A stretch of 64,000 bases of DNA. Source: Enterococcus malodoratus ATCC 43197 (lineage in GTDB: Bacteria; Bacillota; Bacilli; Lactobacillales; Enterococcaceae). The notes under the pieces were generated by a model. It made no database searches, had not been told where the DNA came from, and saw only the letters and a program-made list of their open reading frames with translations. Each line of letters opens with the position of its first letter. Positions within the stretch are counted from its first letter, which is position 1. Shown here one piece after another: positions 1-8,997 of this stretch. The position numbers and the translations under genes are program-made. Location of the stretch: the NCBI RefSeq assembly GCF_000407185.1, contig NZ_KE136482.1, forward strand, positions 806,001 through 870,000. Direction: 5' to 3'.

Positions 1-660
1 GATTTCAGGTAATAAATCATTTCCTTCTTTATCATACACATGTGTGAACCAACCAAAATGGTTCAATCCAAAATAAGTTGGTTCAAATTCGTTAAAATCA
101 CGATTGATTAAACGTCCAAACGAACGCAATAGATTGACGGGCTGATCACAAATATTTAAAATACGTTTATCATCTGGGAACACCATATTTAATGCATGGG
201 CAACAATAGCCGCTGGATTTGTGTAATTTAAAATCCATGCTTCTGGACTTAATTTACGAACATCTTCAACTAATTCTATCATGTCTCTAATTGATCTCAT
301 TCCATAAGCAAACCCACCTGGTCCACATGTTTCTTGTCCAATAAGATCCATAGACAAAGGAATTTTTTCATCTTTTTCACGCATTGGATAACCACCCGTA
401 CGCATTTGACAGAAAACAAAATCAACATCTCTAAAAGCTTCTTCCTTATCAGTTGTATAGATAAACTCTATATCTGGTGTTTCCTCCCTAAATAAAATCT
501 CACCAAATTTCCCAATAACTTCTTGTCTTTTTTCATCAATATCATACAAAGTTATTTTATCAAAAGGAAAGATATCTTGATGTTTTGTCAAAGCTTTTAA
601 AATTCCTGGAGACCAAGTAGATCCTCCTCCAACAATAACAATATTATTCTTTTTTTTCAT
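1..660 (-). CDS. GH4 6-phospho-alpha-glucosidase-type enzyme, 3' part beyond window
   Basis: The first 220 codons of a glycoside hydrolase family 4 enzyme are present; the C-terminus lies outside the window. GH4 enzymes are cytoplasmic, use NAD and Mn, and hydrolyse 6-phospho-glycosides delivered by a PTS. Visible features are the N-terminal nucleotide-binding IVGGGSTWSPG, GQETCGPGG, LNYTNPAA, a CDQP metal-site motif and GLNHFGW. CDxP (not CNVP) is the version associated with 6-phospho-alpha-glucosidases, so maltose-6'-phosphate-type substrates are more likely than beta-glucosides. ATG at 660-658 follows an ACGGAGTGG ribosome site. It is the second GH4 gene of this locus and lies downstream of the RpiR gene on the same strand, separated by a strong terminator. 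Confidence 0.88.
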   Translation of the reverse strand, partial: MKKKNNIVIVGGGSTWSPGILKALTKHQDIFPFDKITLYDIDEKRQEVIGKFGEILFREETPDIEFIYTTDKEEAFRDVDFVFCQMRTGGYPMREKDEKIPLSMDLIGQETCGPGGFAYGMRSIRDMIELVEDVRKLSPEAWILNYTNPAAIVAHALNMVFPDDKRILNICDQPVNLLRSFGRLINRDFNEFEPTYFGLNHFGWFTHVYDKEGNDLLPEI

Positions 661-707
661 TCGAACCACTCCGTTTCATTTGATAATCCTAGTCTATACA
701 ATTTTTA

Positions 708-729
708 ATCAAAAAAACGCTTTTTTGAT
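708..729. promoter_or_regulatory. Palindromic operator candidate upstream of the GH4 gene
   Basis: ATCAAAAAA and TTTTTTGAT form a perfect 9-bp inverted repeat around ACGC, 48 bp before the GH4 start. Position and symmetry suit a repressor or activator site for the neighbouring RpiR protein. The function is inferred only. Confidence 0.35.
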
Positions 730-766
730 GACTCTATATCAACAACACCCATAAAATAAAAAAAAA

Positions 767-794
767 CACCGTTGTGTTACTCAACACAACGGTG
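767..794 (-). terminator. Rho-independent terminator of the rpiR-type gene
   Basis: A perfect 12-bp stem (CACCGTTGTGTT / AACACAACGGTG) with a 4-nt loop is followed, on the minus strand, by a T-rich run. The stem overlaps the last codons and the stop of the RpiR gene. Confidence 0.85.
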
Positions 795-1524
795 CTAATT
801 CTTCAAAAATATAATTTAATACATAATAAATACCTAATCTAGAAGAAACATCCATATCGGCGTAAGTTAATTTGTCATAAAAAGTATACATAGTAACATC
901 AGCTATCTGAGAAATTGAATTTTGAGAAAATCCTGTAATCGAAATCATCTTTGCCTTAGTCAGTTTAACTAAACGAGCCGCATCTAAAGGGGTTTTAGTC
1001 TCACCACTTAGACTTACTACAAATACTAAATCATTTTCTTTCAGTTTTTTAGCTCGTTGTCTCATCACATGAGGCTCATAATAAAGAGACGACTCAAAAC
1101 CTAATATTCTTAATTTCTCTTTCATTTCCTCGCAAGGAAACTTAGAAGGTCCACAACTAAAAAAGTAAATATGATTAGCAGCTAAAATTAATCGTAATAC
1201 TTCTTTTACTGTACTCGAACTCAATAACTCCTCTGTTCGATTCATTTGATCAATAAGTTTTAGCCGGTTCCCTTTTTTTAAAAAACTACTCTTATTATGT
1301 TCCGTTTCAATAGCTAATTTTAATTCAGTATACCCACGATAGTCCAATTTTTTAGCCATTCTGACAATCGTATTCGGCGAGACATAGAGTCTGTCTGCTA
1401 GTTCTTTCAATGTACTATTCTTTAATAAAGAAAAATTTTCTTTATCCATCATATTGTTTAAATGTATTAACTCTTGTTCATTTAATAGATGCTGATTGGC
1501 TTGAAGATGACTAAATAATCCCAT
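781..1524 (-). CDS. RpiR/MurR-family transcriptional regulator
   Basis: A 247-aa regulator with an N-terminal RpiR helix-turn-helix (about residues 30-75; TLKELADRLYVSPNTIVRMAKK) and a C-terminal SIS sugar-phosphate-binding domain (about 105-235; VFVVSLSGETKTPLDAARL). Family members sense phosphosugars and control neighbouring catabolic genes. The ATG follows AAGGAGAG. It is divergent from the GH4/PTS genes beginning at 1784 and upstream of the GH4 gene at 1-660, so it probably controls both directions. The symmetrical sites at 708-729 and 1693-1707 are candidate operators. Confidence 0.87.
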   Translation of the reverse strand: MGLFSHLQANQHLLNEQELIHLNNMMDKENFSLLKNSTLKELADRLYVSPNTIVRMAKKLDYRGYTELKLAIETEHNKSSFLKKGNRLKLIDQMNRTEELLSSSTVKEVLRLILAANHIYFFSCGPSKFPCEEMKEKLRILGFESSLYYEPHVMRQRAKKLKENDLVFVVSLSGETKTPLDAARLVKLTKAKMISITGFSQNSISQIADVTMYTFYDKLTYADMDVSSRLGIYYVLNYIFEELAPLC

Positions 1525-1692
1525 GATAAAATCTCTCCTTACTTGTCATCATTGCTTATCTTTATTATATTTTAACACATCATACATAATTAGACACTAT
1601 TCATTACTAACTTATATCAAACACATTATCATGAAAAAACTCATATTTAGATTTAATAAAAAGTTCGAAATACCTCTCAATACATATCAAAA

Positions 1693-1724
1693 TTTCATAA
1701 TATGAAAGTTTTAAGCGTTCTCAT
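1693..1724 (+). promoter_or_regulatory. Operator-like palindrome and cre-like site before GH4-PTS genes
   Basis: TTTCAT-AAT-ATGAAA (1693-1707) is an inverted repeat typical in form for RpiR operators. Immediately after it, TTTTAAGCGTTCTCAT (1709-1724) matches the CcpA cre consensus WTGNAARCGNWWWCAW at 14 of 16 positions. Both lie 60-90 bp upstream of the GH4 start at 1784, which would fit inducer-specific control plus catabolite control. No binding evidence exists beyond these matches. Confidence 0.35.
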
Positions 1725-1783
1725 TATTTTAGTGATACATTACTGGTGTACTAAACAAATGAATGGAAGGAAGTTAGATAAAA

Positions 1784-3109
1784 ATGAAAAAACAAGCAGT
1801 TGTCATCGTAGGAGCTGGAAGTACTCACACACCAGGAATTATTCAAAGTTTATTACAAAAGAAAAATGAATTTCCACTTAGAAAACTAGTGATGTATGAT
1901 ATTGACAGTAAAAGAATGCATTTAGTTTACGATATAATGAAACAATTTATCTATCAAGAATATCCTGAATTAGAGGTTATAGTTACAACAGACAAAGAAA
2001 AAGCCTATACAGATATTGATTTTGTTTTTGCTCAAATCCGCCAAGGTGGATTAAGTATGCGCTCAACAGATGAAAAAATCCCATTAAAATATGACGTAGT
2101 TGGTCAAGAGACATGCGGACCAGGCGGATCTATTTCGTATGGTATTCGTTCAATTACTGGAGTTGTTGAATTAATAAAAGATGCTCGTCGCTATTCACCA
2201 AAATGTTGGATTTTAAATTATTCAAATCCAGCTGCCGTTGTTGCAGAAGCTACACGTCGTGAATTCAACAATGAGCGTATTTTAAATATTTGTGACATGC
2301 CTACGGCTATTCTTTTATCTTTTACTAAGATGTTAGGATTAAAAAATTGGCAAGAATTAGATCCTTGTTACTTTGGACTAAATCATTTTGGTTGGTTCAC
2401 AGAATTGTATGATAAAGATGGTGTTGACCGTCTACCAGAATTACGTGAAATGATTTTAGAAAAAGGAATGGCAGTAAGTGATAAACACCACCAAGATCCA
2501 GATTGGAATAAGACTTGGAAACAATATGTTGAAATTGTAAAAGATTATCCTGAATTCTTACCAAATAGTTATTTACAATATTATTTATATTCTAAAGAAA
2601 TGGCTCAACATATGGATCAAAATTGGACTCGTGCGGATATGGTTATTAATGGACGAGAAAAAGAAATGTTTGCTGAACATACTAAATATTTAGAAAATCC
2701 TGAAAGTTACGAAAGTCCAATTCAAGACTTCACTGTCTTCGGAGACTTTATCGTGGATGCAGCTTCTTCAATTGCTTATAACAAAGGAGAACGTTTCCTA
2801 GTAATTGTTGAAAATAATGGTGCAATTCCAAACTTACCTGCAGATGCAATGGTTGAAGTTCCAGCTTATATTCGTTCATGGGGGCCAGAACCAATTTCAC
2901 GTCCAGCAATTTCAACATTCTATAAAGGACTAATTGAAAATCAAGTAGCTTCTGAAAAATTAGCTGTAGATGCTTATTATGAAAAATCATATGAAAAAGC
3001 ACTGCAAGCTATTGCAATTAATAAAACAGTCCCATCCACGACAATCGCTAAACAAATTTTAGACGATTTAATCGAAGCAAATGGTGATTTTTGGCCAGAG
3101 TTACATTAA
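1784..3109 (+). CDS. GH4 6-phospho-alpha-glucosidase (MalH/GlvA-like)
   Basis: A full-length 441-aa GH4 enzyme, the usual size for the family. It has the Rossmann-type VVIVGAGSTHTPG (residues 6-18), GQETCGPGG (108-116), the CDMP motif at 170-173 and GLNHFGW at 198-204. Cys170 and His201 match the conserved Mn ligands of the family, and CDMP is the 6-phospho-alpha-glucosidase signature. The expected reaction is NAD- and Mn-dependent hydrolysis of maltose-6'-phosphate and related phosphorylated alpha-glucosides. The start follows GGAAGGAAG. The PTS permease gene begins 16 bp downstream, so uptake and cleavage are co-transcribed. With that permease broken, the enzyme may currently lack its dedicated substrate supply. 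Confidence 0.9.
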   Translation: MKKQAVVIVGAGSTHTPGIIQSLLQKKNEFPLRKLVMYDIDSKRMHLVYDIMKQFIYQEYPELEVIVTTDKEKAYTDIDFVFAQIRQGGLSMRSTDEKIPLKYDVVGQETCGPGGSISYGIRSITGVVELIKDARRYSPKCWILNYSNPAAVVAEATRREFNNERILNICDMPTAILLSFTKMLGLKNWQELDPCYFGLNHFGWFTELYDKDGVDRLPELREMILEKGMAVSDKHHQDPDWNKTWKQYVEIVKDYPEFLPNSYLQYYLYSKEMAQHMDQNWTRADMVINGREKEMFAEHTKYLENPESYESPIQDFTVFGDFIVDAASSIAYNKGERFLVIVENNGAIPNLPADAMVEVPAYIRSWGPEPISRPAISTFYKGLIENQVASEKLAVDAYYEKSYEKALQAIAINKTVPSTTIAKQILDDLIEANGDFWPELH

Positions 3110-3125
3110 TTTAGAGGAGTATAAC

Positions 3126-4382
3126 ATGAAGAATAATAAAGTGTATAATGTTTTTCAAAAATTAGGCAAAGTATTAATGACCCCCGTTCTATTACTACCG
3201 ATTTCAGGTATTTTAGTTGGTCTTGGTAGTGCTCTTTCTAACCCAAGTTTACAAAATGCAGCTCCTTTTTTAAAAAATGAACCCATTGTATTTTTTAGTA
3301 TGCTTATTAAAGATGCTGGTAATGTTATTAATAATAATATTCCTATACTTTTTGCTATGTGTATTGCTTATGGATTTGCCAAATCAGAAAAAGCCACCGC
3401 TTGTTTATCAGGATTTATTGGCTATATGACAATGAATACTATTTTAGGTAGTTTCTTAATTTTTACAAAGACGATTAATCCAGAAAGTTTGTTAACTGGA
3501 CAAAAAACAATCTTAGGTGTTTTGACCCTAGACACTGGTGTTTTTGGTGGAATTATTATTGGCTTAACAGTTGCTTATCTTCATAATAAATTCTATAAGA
3601 TTCAATTACCAGCAGTTTTTTCTATCTTTAATGGAACACGATTTATACCTGCAATTACCGTCATTGTAGCAAGTTTTGTAGGTATCATATTAGCATTTAT
3701 TTTCCCTCCAATACAAGGAATGTTGAATAATGCAGCTGATTTAATTGATCGAACAGGTGTATTTGGAGCTTTCATTTACGGAACATCCGAACGTTTACTA
3801 TTACCATTTGGCTTACATCATTTTATTTACTTACCATTCTTCTTTACATCCCTAGGTGGAAGTATCGAAGTTGGTGGTGAAGTAGTTGAAGGTGCCGTTA
3901 ATATCTATAATCAAATTTTAAATACACCAGGTATGATGTTTGATATTGATGTTAGTAAATATGTGATGAACGGTAAGGTTTTATTTGCTATGTTTGGTTT
4001 AACTGGAGCAGCACTAGCTATTTATAAATCCGCTTTACCAGAAAACCGAAAAAAAGTAGGATCATTAATGATTGCAGCTGTAATTCCTTGTGCTATTATG
4101 GGAATTACAGAACCATTAGAGTACTCATTCCTGTTTGTTGCTCCTATTTTATTTGGAATTCATGCCTTATTGTCAGGTGTTGCTTATGTACTAACATACC
4201 TTTTCCAATTTAATGTAGCAGGACCTTCCGCTTTTGGAGGACCATTTTTATCGTTGATTTTTAATGGGATTCTCAATTCAGATAAAGGTTCAAACTGGTG
4301 GATTATTCTCCCTCTTGGAGCTATTTATTTTATCATGTACTATTTATATCACGAATTGCTCGGCAGTCAAAATAACCTATAA
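3126..4382 (+). pseudogene. PTS EIIC domain (maltose/glucose family), cut off by element insertion
   Basis: The membrane EIIC part of a glucose-superfamily EIICB permease. The start is ATG 3126, preceded by AGAGGAG; a longer frame from 3081 overlaps the previous gene and lacks a ribosome site. Several hydrophobic spans are visible, plus the conserved GITEPLEYSFLFVAP segment of this family. After Leu407 the sequence leaves the family pattern and adds 11 foreign residues (YHELLGSQNNL) before the stop. The missing linker (LKTPGRE) and the EIIB domain with its phosphorylated cysteine are at 30272-30610. Without EIIB the protein cannot transfer phosphate to sugar unless another EIIB acts in trans. 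It probably imported maltose-type sugars for the GH4 enzymes. Confidence 0.85.
4344..4368. other. attL, left junction of the element
   Basis: Host codons run into element DNA here. TTAT at 4344-4347 is the shared core, and CAGTC at 4364-4368 mirrors GACTG at 30246-30250. These outer arms sit 16 and 18 bp from the core, as expected for a dyad-symmetric attP split by integration. Confidence 0.65.
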
Positions 4383-4641
4383 CCCAAAATAAAGAAGTAT
4401 TTTATTGATGTTATTTTTCTTACCATGTATTTATGACAGGTACTTGAAAAAGTTCTGTTAGGAAATAAAATACAAATTGCGTAACTATTCATAACCCTAT
4501 AATTCAATAAATAAATGAATTACTATTGTTTCATGTTGAATTTGACACCAGTTCGACAAAAACCTACAAACCGAAAATGATACCGATTAATCTGGTGTGA
4601 TGTCTATCGTCAGTCAAAATGAGAAATTAAACCAAACATAA

Positions 4642-4684
4642 AAACCGTAAATTAATATTTAAACGTTTCTAACTTACACGGTTT
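4642..4684 (-). terminator. Terminator candidate after the DUF262 gene
   Basis: AAACCGTAA and TTACACGGTTT pair with a small bulge and are followed by TTTTTA on the minus strand, 40 bp beyond the DUF262 stop. The remainder of 4383-4641 shows no gene. Confidence 0.45.
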
Positions 4685-4724
4685 ATTTTCCAGTCTCTCG
4701 CAATCTTGAGTGGATCTCTCTTCG

Positions 4725-6497
4725 TTATTCGAAAATAAAGTCTGTAATACGTTTCGCAGCCTTATTAGTTATTTCATCAATATCATCTTTTGTCCAAGTA
4801 TCTTTTGAATAATTAACTAAGGCTTTTGCAATTTGGTACTTACTACCTATATATCCATTATGACTAGTGATATGATTCTCTTTCTTGGTTCTAAACCAAG
4901 CATCTCCAATTCCACGATTTATTTCTGATTCAAGTAATATTTTATTTCCTAGCTTTTCAGCGTATTCATAAAATTCTTCTTTATCAGTAAAACCAGCATC
5001 CTTCATGATGTTTTCTCGGTTTAATCCACTTTGTGGCATAATATGCTCAATATCAATATTACCACTAATATTAAAAGACAATGCATGATTCTTACTATAA
5101 AGATACTCATTTAAGTAGATGATTGGAACGGAAATGCCACTCTCTTTAAGAGTTTCCTCAATATCTTCTCGGTTGAAATTACTATCAATGTGATGTTTAA
5201 TTTCCAAAATTAATTCCTCATCCAAAACTGTCTCTACTTGGCTATATTTCAAATTAATACGTTCTAAAAATCCTTTGAATTTTCCGTTGCCATAAGCAAA
5301 ATCTGTGACTTCCAAAACTGTCGCAAGCCGCAACAAGTAATATAGATATTTTTGATTATCTCTGAAGTATGAAAAACTGCTAATAAAAGGCTTGAAATTC
5401 CCATTAAACTTGTTATAAATTTGACCAAATTCACTATTATCAAAATTATTTACAATATCAAGTAACCGATCTAATTGAGTAGTAAATAAAACATCATCAT
5501 TAAGTAACTCCTTATTTTTTGCGAAGAATGATCGAATACCAAGATTTCTAGCGACAGGTCCGTGCTGTTCCGATAATTTTGTAAAAATATAATGAGTCAT
5601 CAACAAATTCAAATTTAGAGAAGAATTATCTGTTTTTGCTACAATTGCTTGCCAGCTGGATTCAAATTCTTTTCTATCGCTTGCATTTTCTGTAGCCTTT
5701 GATACGATTACTTCTATCGGAGTAAGAGGCACTCCTGTTCCGTTTAACGAATTAAAAATATTAATTGCTTGATCAGTATTGAAGCTGGTAATGGTAATTA
5801 CCTGACAATAGTTGATGAAGTGTTCTGAAAAATCTCGTATTTGAGTATTTGTAAGTTTGCTACAGTAATTGTAAAAAAATCTGAAATTTTTATAAAAATT
5901 TGTATATTTATTATCATTTTGACGACGATAAATCCTAATAACTGAATTTCGAATACTTTCAAAATCTTCACTAATCAAAATAGTTGCCATATCTAGAGAA
6001 TATAATTCTGAAATCGAATTGTTCAAATACTTAATGTCTTGAATTTGAAGTTCATATTTATTTTTTTTATAAAAGAAAGAGTTATCTTCATCAAGGTTGT
6101 AAAGCATTCTAACAATATTACTTTTGAACTCGCTAAGCTTTTCAATAAGTTTAGCATCTTCAATAGACTCTTCTTTCAATTTTCCTAGCTCATTATTTAT
6201 TTTAATAAGAATTGCTTTAAGAAGAAGCATAAAGGTTGTAGTCCTTTGTTGCCCATCAATCAAGGTCACTTCATGTTCTTCACCAGATTCTTGTGCTATC
6301 AAAATTGCTCCAAATAGATAGTTATCTTGACAATTTTCATCAAAATTATTTTGATGTGTTTCAATATCTTCAATCAGTTGTTCACATTGAGTAACTTGCC
6401 ACGCATATGGTCTTTGGTAGCTAGGAATATAAAACTCTTTTCTGTCAAAATATTCTTTCACAGTTTGCAAATCTGGTTTAATATCATTTCTATTCAT
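4725..6497 (-). CDS. DUF262/DUF1524 protein (GmrSD-like type IV restriction)
   Basis: A 590-aa protein with both halves of a GmrS-GmrD fusion. The N-terminal DUF262 domain (ParB-like nucleotidase fold) shows IPSYQRPYAW at 24-33 and IDGQQRTTT at 80-88. The C-terminal DUF1524 HNH nuclease shows IDIEHIMPQ and LGNKILLESEIN near residues 480-540. Related GmrSD enzymes use NTPs and cut DNA with modified, often glucosylated, cytosines. The ATG follows GGAGAAAAAACT. It is transcribed alone and forms the left end of the defence cargo. DUF262 proteins are diverse, so the modified-phage-DNA target is inferred from the family and not visible here. Confidence 0.82.
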   Translation of the reverse strand: MNRNDIKPDLQTVKEYFDRKEFYIPSYQRPYAWQVTQCEQLIEDIETHQNNFDENCQDNYLFGAILIAQESGEEHEVTLIDGQQRTTTFMLLLKAILIKINNELGKLKEESIEDAKLIEKLSEFKSNIVRMLYNLDEDNSFFYKKNKYELQIQDIKYLNNSISELYSLDMATILISEDFESIRNSVIRIYRRQNDNKYTNFYKNFRFFYNYCSKLTNTQIRDFSEHFINYCQVITITSFNTDQAINIFNSLNGTGVPLTPIEVIVSKATENASDRKEFESSWQAIVAKTDNSSLNLNLLMTHYIFTKLSEQHGPVARNLGIRSFFAKNKELLNDDVLFTTQLDRLLDIVNNFDNSEFGQIYNKFNGNFKPFISSFSYFRDNQKYLYYLLRLATVLEVTDFAYGNGKFKGFLERINLKYSQVETVLDEELILEIKHHIDSNFNREDIEETLKESGISVPIIYLNEYLYSKNHALSFNISGNIDIEHIMPQSGLNRENIMKDAGFTDKEEFYEYAEKLGNKILLESEINRGIGDAWFRTKKENHITSHNGYIGSKYQIAKALVNYSKDTWTKDDIDEITNKAAKRITDFIFE

Positions 6498-7008
6498 AGT
6501 TTTTTCTCCAATCTAAATTGAAATCTCGTACATATTGTATCAAAGTTAACATAAAAAACTTAGGTGCGTGATATTGAAATACTCCCGTAAGTTATATTTT
6601 TTTGAAATCATAAGTATTTTTATCCTGTTGACTGAACACCCTTTTTAATGTGTATAGCATATTAACCGCTACTACTGTGGTATAATATAAAAAATATTGA
6701 TATTAAACACTCAAACTAATAATAAATTCTATGTTAACTGTACTAGAACAAAAAAATTGTGTTTTATCCCTCAAAATATAATACAAAAATATAAAAAAGT
6801 AATGAATTAATCGCTACTTTTTTGGCTATAGGTGGTGTTTGTCTAACTACTGATCAACTCCTGAGAGTTTTCTGGTAGTTTCAGCAGATTCATTATATGC
6901 CAGTTGCTTTTCGTTTATTGCCAACATAACTATGATATAATGAACCAGATTGAATCTCAAAGCATCAAAAGAAGCCCTGATCTGTAGGTTAATTAGAGCT
7001 TAATTTTT
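6498..7008. other. Intergenic, 511 bp, with a terminator-like hairpin
   Basis: No convincing gene. AAAAAAGTA (6793-6801) and TACTTTTTT (6815-6823) form an A/T-flanked hairpin that could stop transcription in either direction. A weaker hairpin (AACTC/GAGTT with CTAC/GTAG) lies near 6857-6885. The DUF262 promoter should be near 6530-6560 on the minus strand (GATACAAT resembles a -10). Confidence 0.4.
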
Positions 7009-8247
7009 TTACTCTTCAGGAACAAATACGCGTTGACGATTGCCATCAACCACATACAAAATATCCTTTCCTTCATATGGTAGTTGAAGCATCTCATCAA
7101 TTGTAACATCAATCGTTTCAATCTTCTTATTTTCATGTGCATCATAGATAAGTGAGTCTAAACTCTCTCTTCTTTTTACTTCTTTTTTATTAGATGTAGA
7201 AATATCAATATTTTTCTTAATTGAAACAGTACCCTGTAATACAGTTTTTCCAAGAACACCCCATCCCCAAACAGGAACAAAATTAACAACTTTTTCTATT
7301 TTATTGTTGTTTTTCTGTTTGATTGATTTTTCTGTCTGATATTTTGATTTAATTATTTTGTAATAATTATCTGCTGCATAATCTATATTGAGATATAAGC
7401 TATTCTTATAATTATTTTTAAGTTGCGTTGTCAATCCTTCAATTAGTTCACTTTGTCCGCCAATCTTCATCCTTGTTCCTAACTCAATCAATTCAGTAAA
7501 AAGGGATAACTTACTAGCTTCAAATGCAATTGACATTTGAAAGTTCAAATTATCAAGTTTCTTCTTATCACCTTTTTTATCAGGAACAAAATTATGCACA
7601 TCACGATTAAGTCTGTATAAGTACTCCTCTTGAATTTCTTGAGAAGTCTTTTTGTAATTTCTGATTTCATTGACATCAGCCATATCAACTATTTCCCTAA
7701 CTGCAATTTCTGATAATCCACGCCTAGCAGCTTTTAATTTTCCAATACTCTCGTCATGGTGAAATTGAATAAGTTCATCAAGTTTTTCGTCAATTTGGCG
7801 AATTTGAGAATTTATTTGATTCAGATAATATGTCCCTGATATCATGGACATAACTTGCATGCCTGCTGATAATACCATAGCAGGATTAATAGCACCAGAA
7901 ATGGCTACTTCAGTGAAGCCAAAATGTTCTAACTTTTTTTCACCTCCATGAACCATTGTTGTTAACGTTCCATTTTTAAATTTGGATAATTTTGCTGGAT
8001 CAACTGAAGCAGTAAATAATCCATTTGGCGCTTGTTTAGCTATTTGAGCTACAGTCATAGCTTGATTTGCAACTTGTAAAGCACCTTGAGTTATATTTCC
8101 TGCGAGTAAAGAAGCTTCTGAAACAAAAACTTCTTTGAATTTTTTTCCTTTTTGAGATGCTGATAATCTTTTCATTATGAGCTCTCCACCTATTGGATTT
8201 GATATAATTAACTTGTCTGATTTCGCAATATCATTTTTTTCAGCCAT
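7009..8247 (-). CDS. Unrecognised 412-aa protein in the defence island
   Basis: I do not recognise the family. The ATG at 8247 follows GAAGGACAG. An alanine- and glycine-rich apolar stretch lies at about residues 110-142 (GFTEVAISGAINPAMVLSAG) and is followed by a charged helical segment that looks like a coiled coil (INSQIRQIDEKLDELIQ). A second apolar stretch near 325-345 contains VPVWGWGVLGKTVLQG. The C-terminal 60 residues are charged. This pattern of one or two short membrane-prone helices beside a coiled coil would fit a membrane-acting effector. Its place between the DUF262 and Gabija-type genes makes a defence role plausible. That is inference only. Confidence 0.65.
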   Translation of the reverse strand: MAEKNDIAKSDKLIISNPIGGELIMKRLSASQKGKKFKEVFVSEASLLAGNITQGALQVANQAMTVAQIAKQAPNGLFTASVDPAKLSKFKNGTLTTMVHGGEKKLEHFGFTEVAISGAINPAMVLSAGMQVMSMISGTYYLNQINSQIRQIDEKLDELIQFHHDESIGKLKAARRGLSEIAVREIVDMADVNEIRNYKKTSQEIQEEYLYRLNRDVHNFVPDKKGDKKKLDNLNFQMSIAFEASKLSLFTELIELGTRMKIGGQSELIEGLTTQLKNNYKNSLYLNIDYAADNYYKIIKSKYQTEKSIKQKNNNKIEKVVNFVPVWGWGVLGKTVLQGTVSIKKNIDISTSNKKEVKRRESLDSLIYDAHENKKIETIDVTIDEMLQLPYEGKDILYVVDGNRQRVFVPEE

Positions 8248-8478
8248 TTTTACTGTCCTTCATCACTTTATATTAGTCAAATAATTTTTTGATGTTTTTG
8301 TACAAAAACATCTGATACTGGCTTTATATATAATGCATTTTTTCATAAATCACTCCACAATTTTTTAGTATGGACTTGAGCAGATATCTTATTTTTGGAG
8401 AGTAAATTACAATTTATAAATTGGATAATATAATTTCCAACCGAAAATAATCTTTTAATAGATTTTTTATTTTTAGTA

Positions 8479-8883
8479 TTATTTAAAAGCTTTTGTTCCT
8501 AAATCAATTATATTACATCCTTCTTTTTTTAATTTATCAAGGAATATTTGAGGACTTTCTAACTGGTCTTGAGTAAATCCTATAATAATTTGGTTATTAT
8601 GAAATAGCATTGCTTGATTAAAAAATTCAATCATATCTTTTTCATGTATACTATGTTGTTTTGGTTCATCAAAAATAACGAAACCTAGGTGATTACCATT
8701 ATACATATTCGAAATTTTTAATAGACTTAAAGTATATGACCATATTGTTCTAATATTATCACTAGCAGATGAATCTGCTTTCAGGTCAAATCCATCCGCT
8801 TCAGGCATATAAGTATCTCTAGAAATCTTAACCTCATTCAGATTAGAAACACTTCTATAATCAAATTCGTTGTTCTCGTATAT
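8479..8883 (-). pseudogene. C-terminal remnant of an SMC/AAA-type ATPase
   Basis: The frame is open from a TAG at 8884-8886 and has no proper start; an internal ATG at 8808 is not preceded by a ribosome site. About 135 residues remain, with ASDNIRTIWSYTLSLLKIS followed by the Walker-B-like LGFVIFDEPKQHS and a D-loop-like region, as in the C-terminal lobe of ABC/SMC-class ATPases. The N-terminal lobe is absent. It lies directly downstream of the Gabija-type pair, so it may be what remains of an earlier defence gene at this insertion spot. Confidence 0.6.
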
Positions 8884-8997
8884 CTAATATTTATGATGCG
8901 AAGTACGTCTTATGATTATGACCACAGGACTTTGACGACTATTCTAAAATAATTATTTACTAACAGCAAGAAATATTAAATATAAAAAAATACACGT

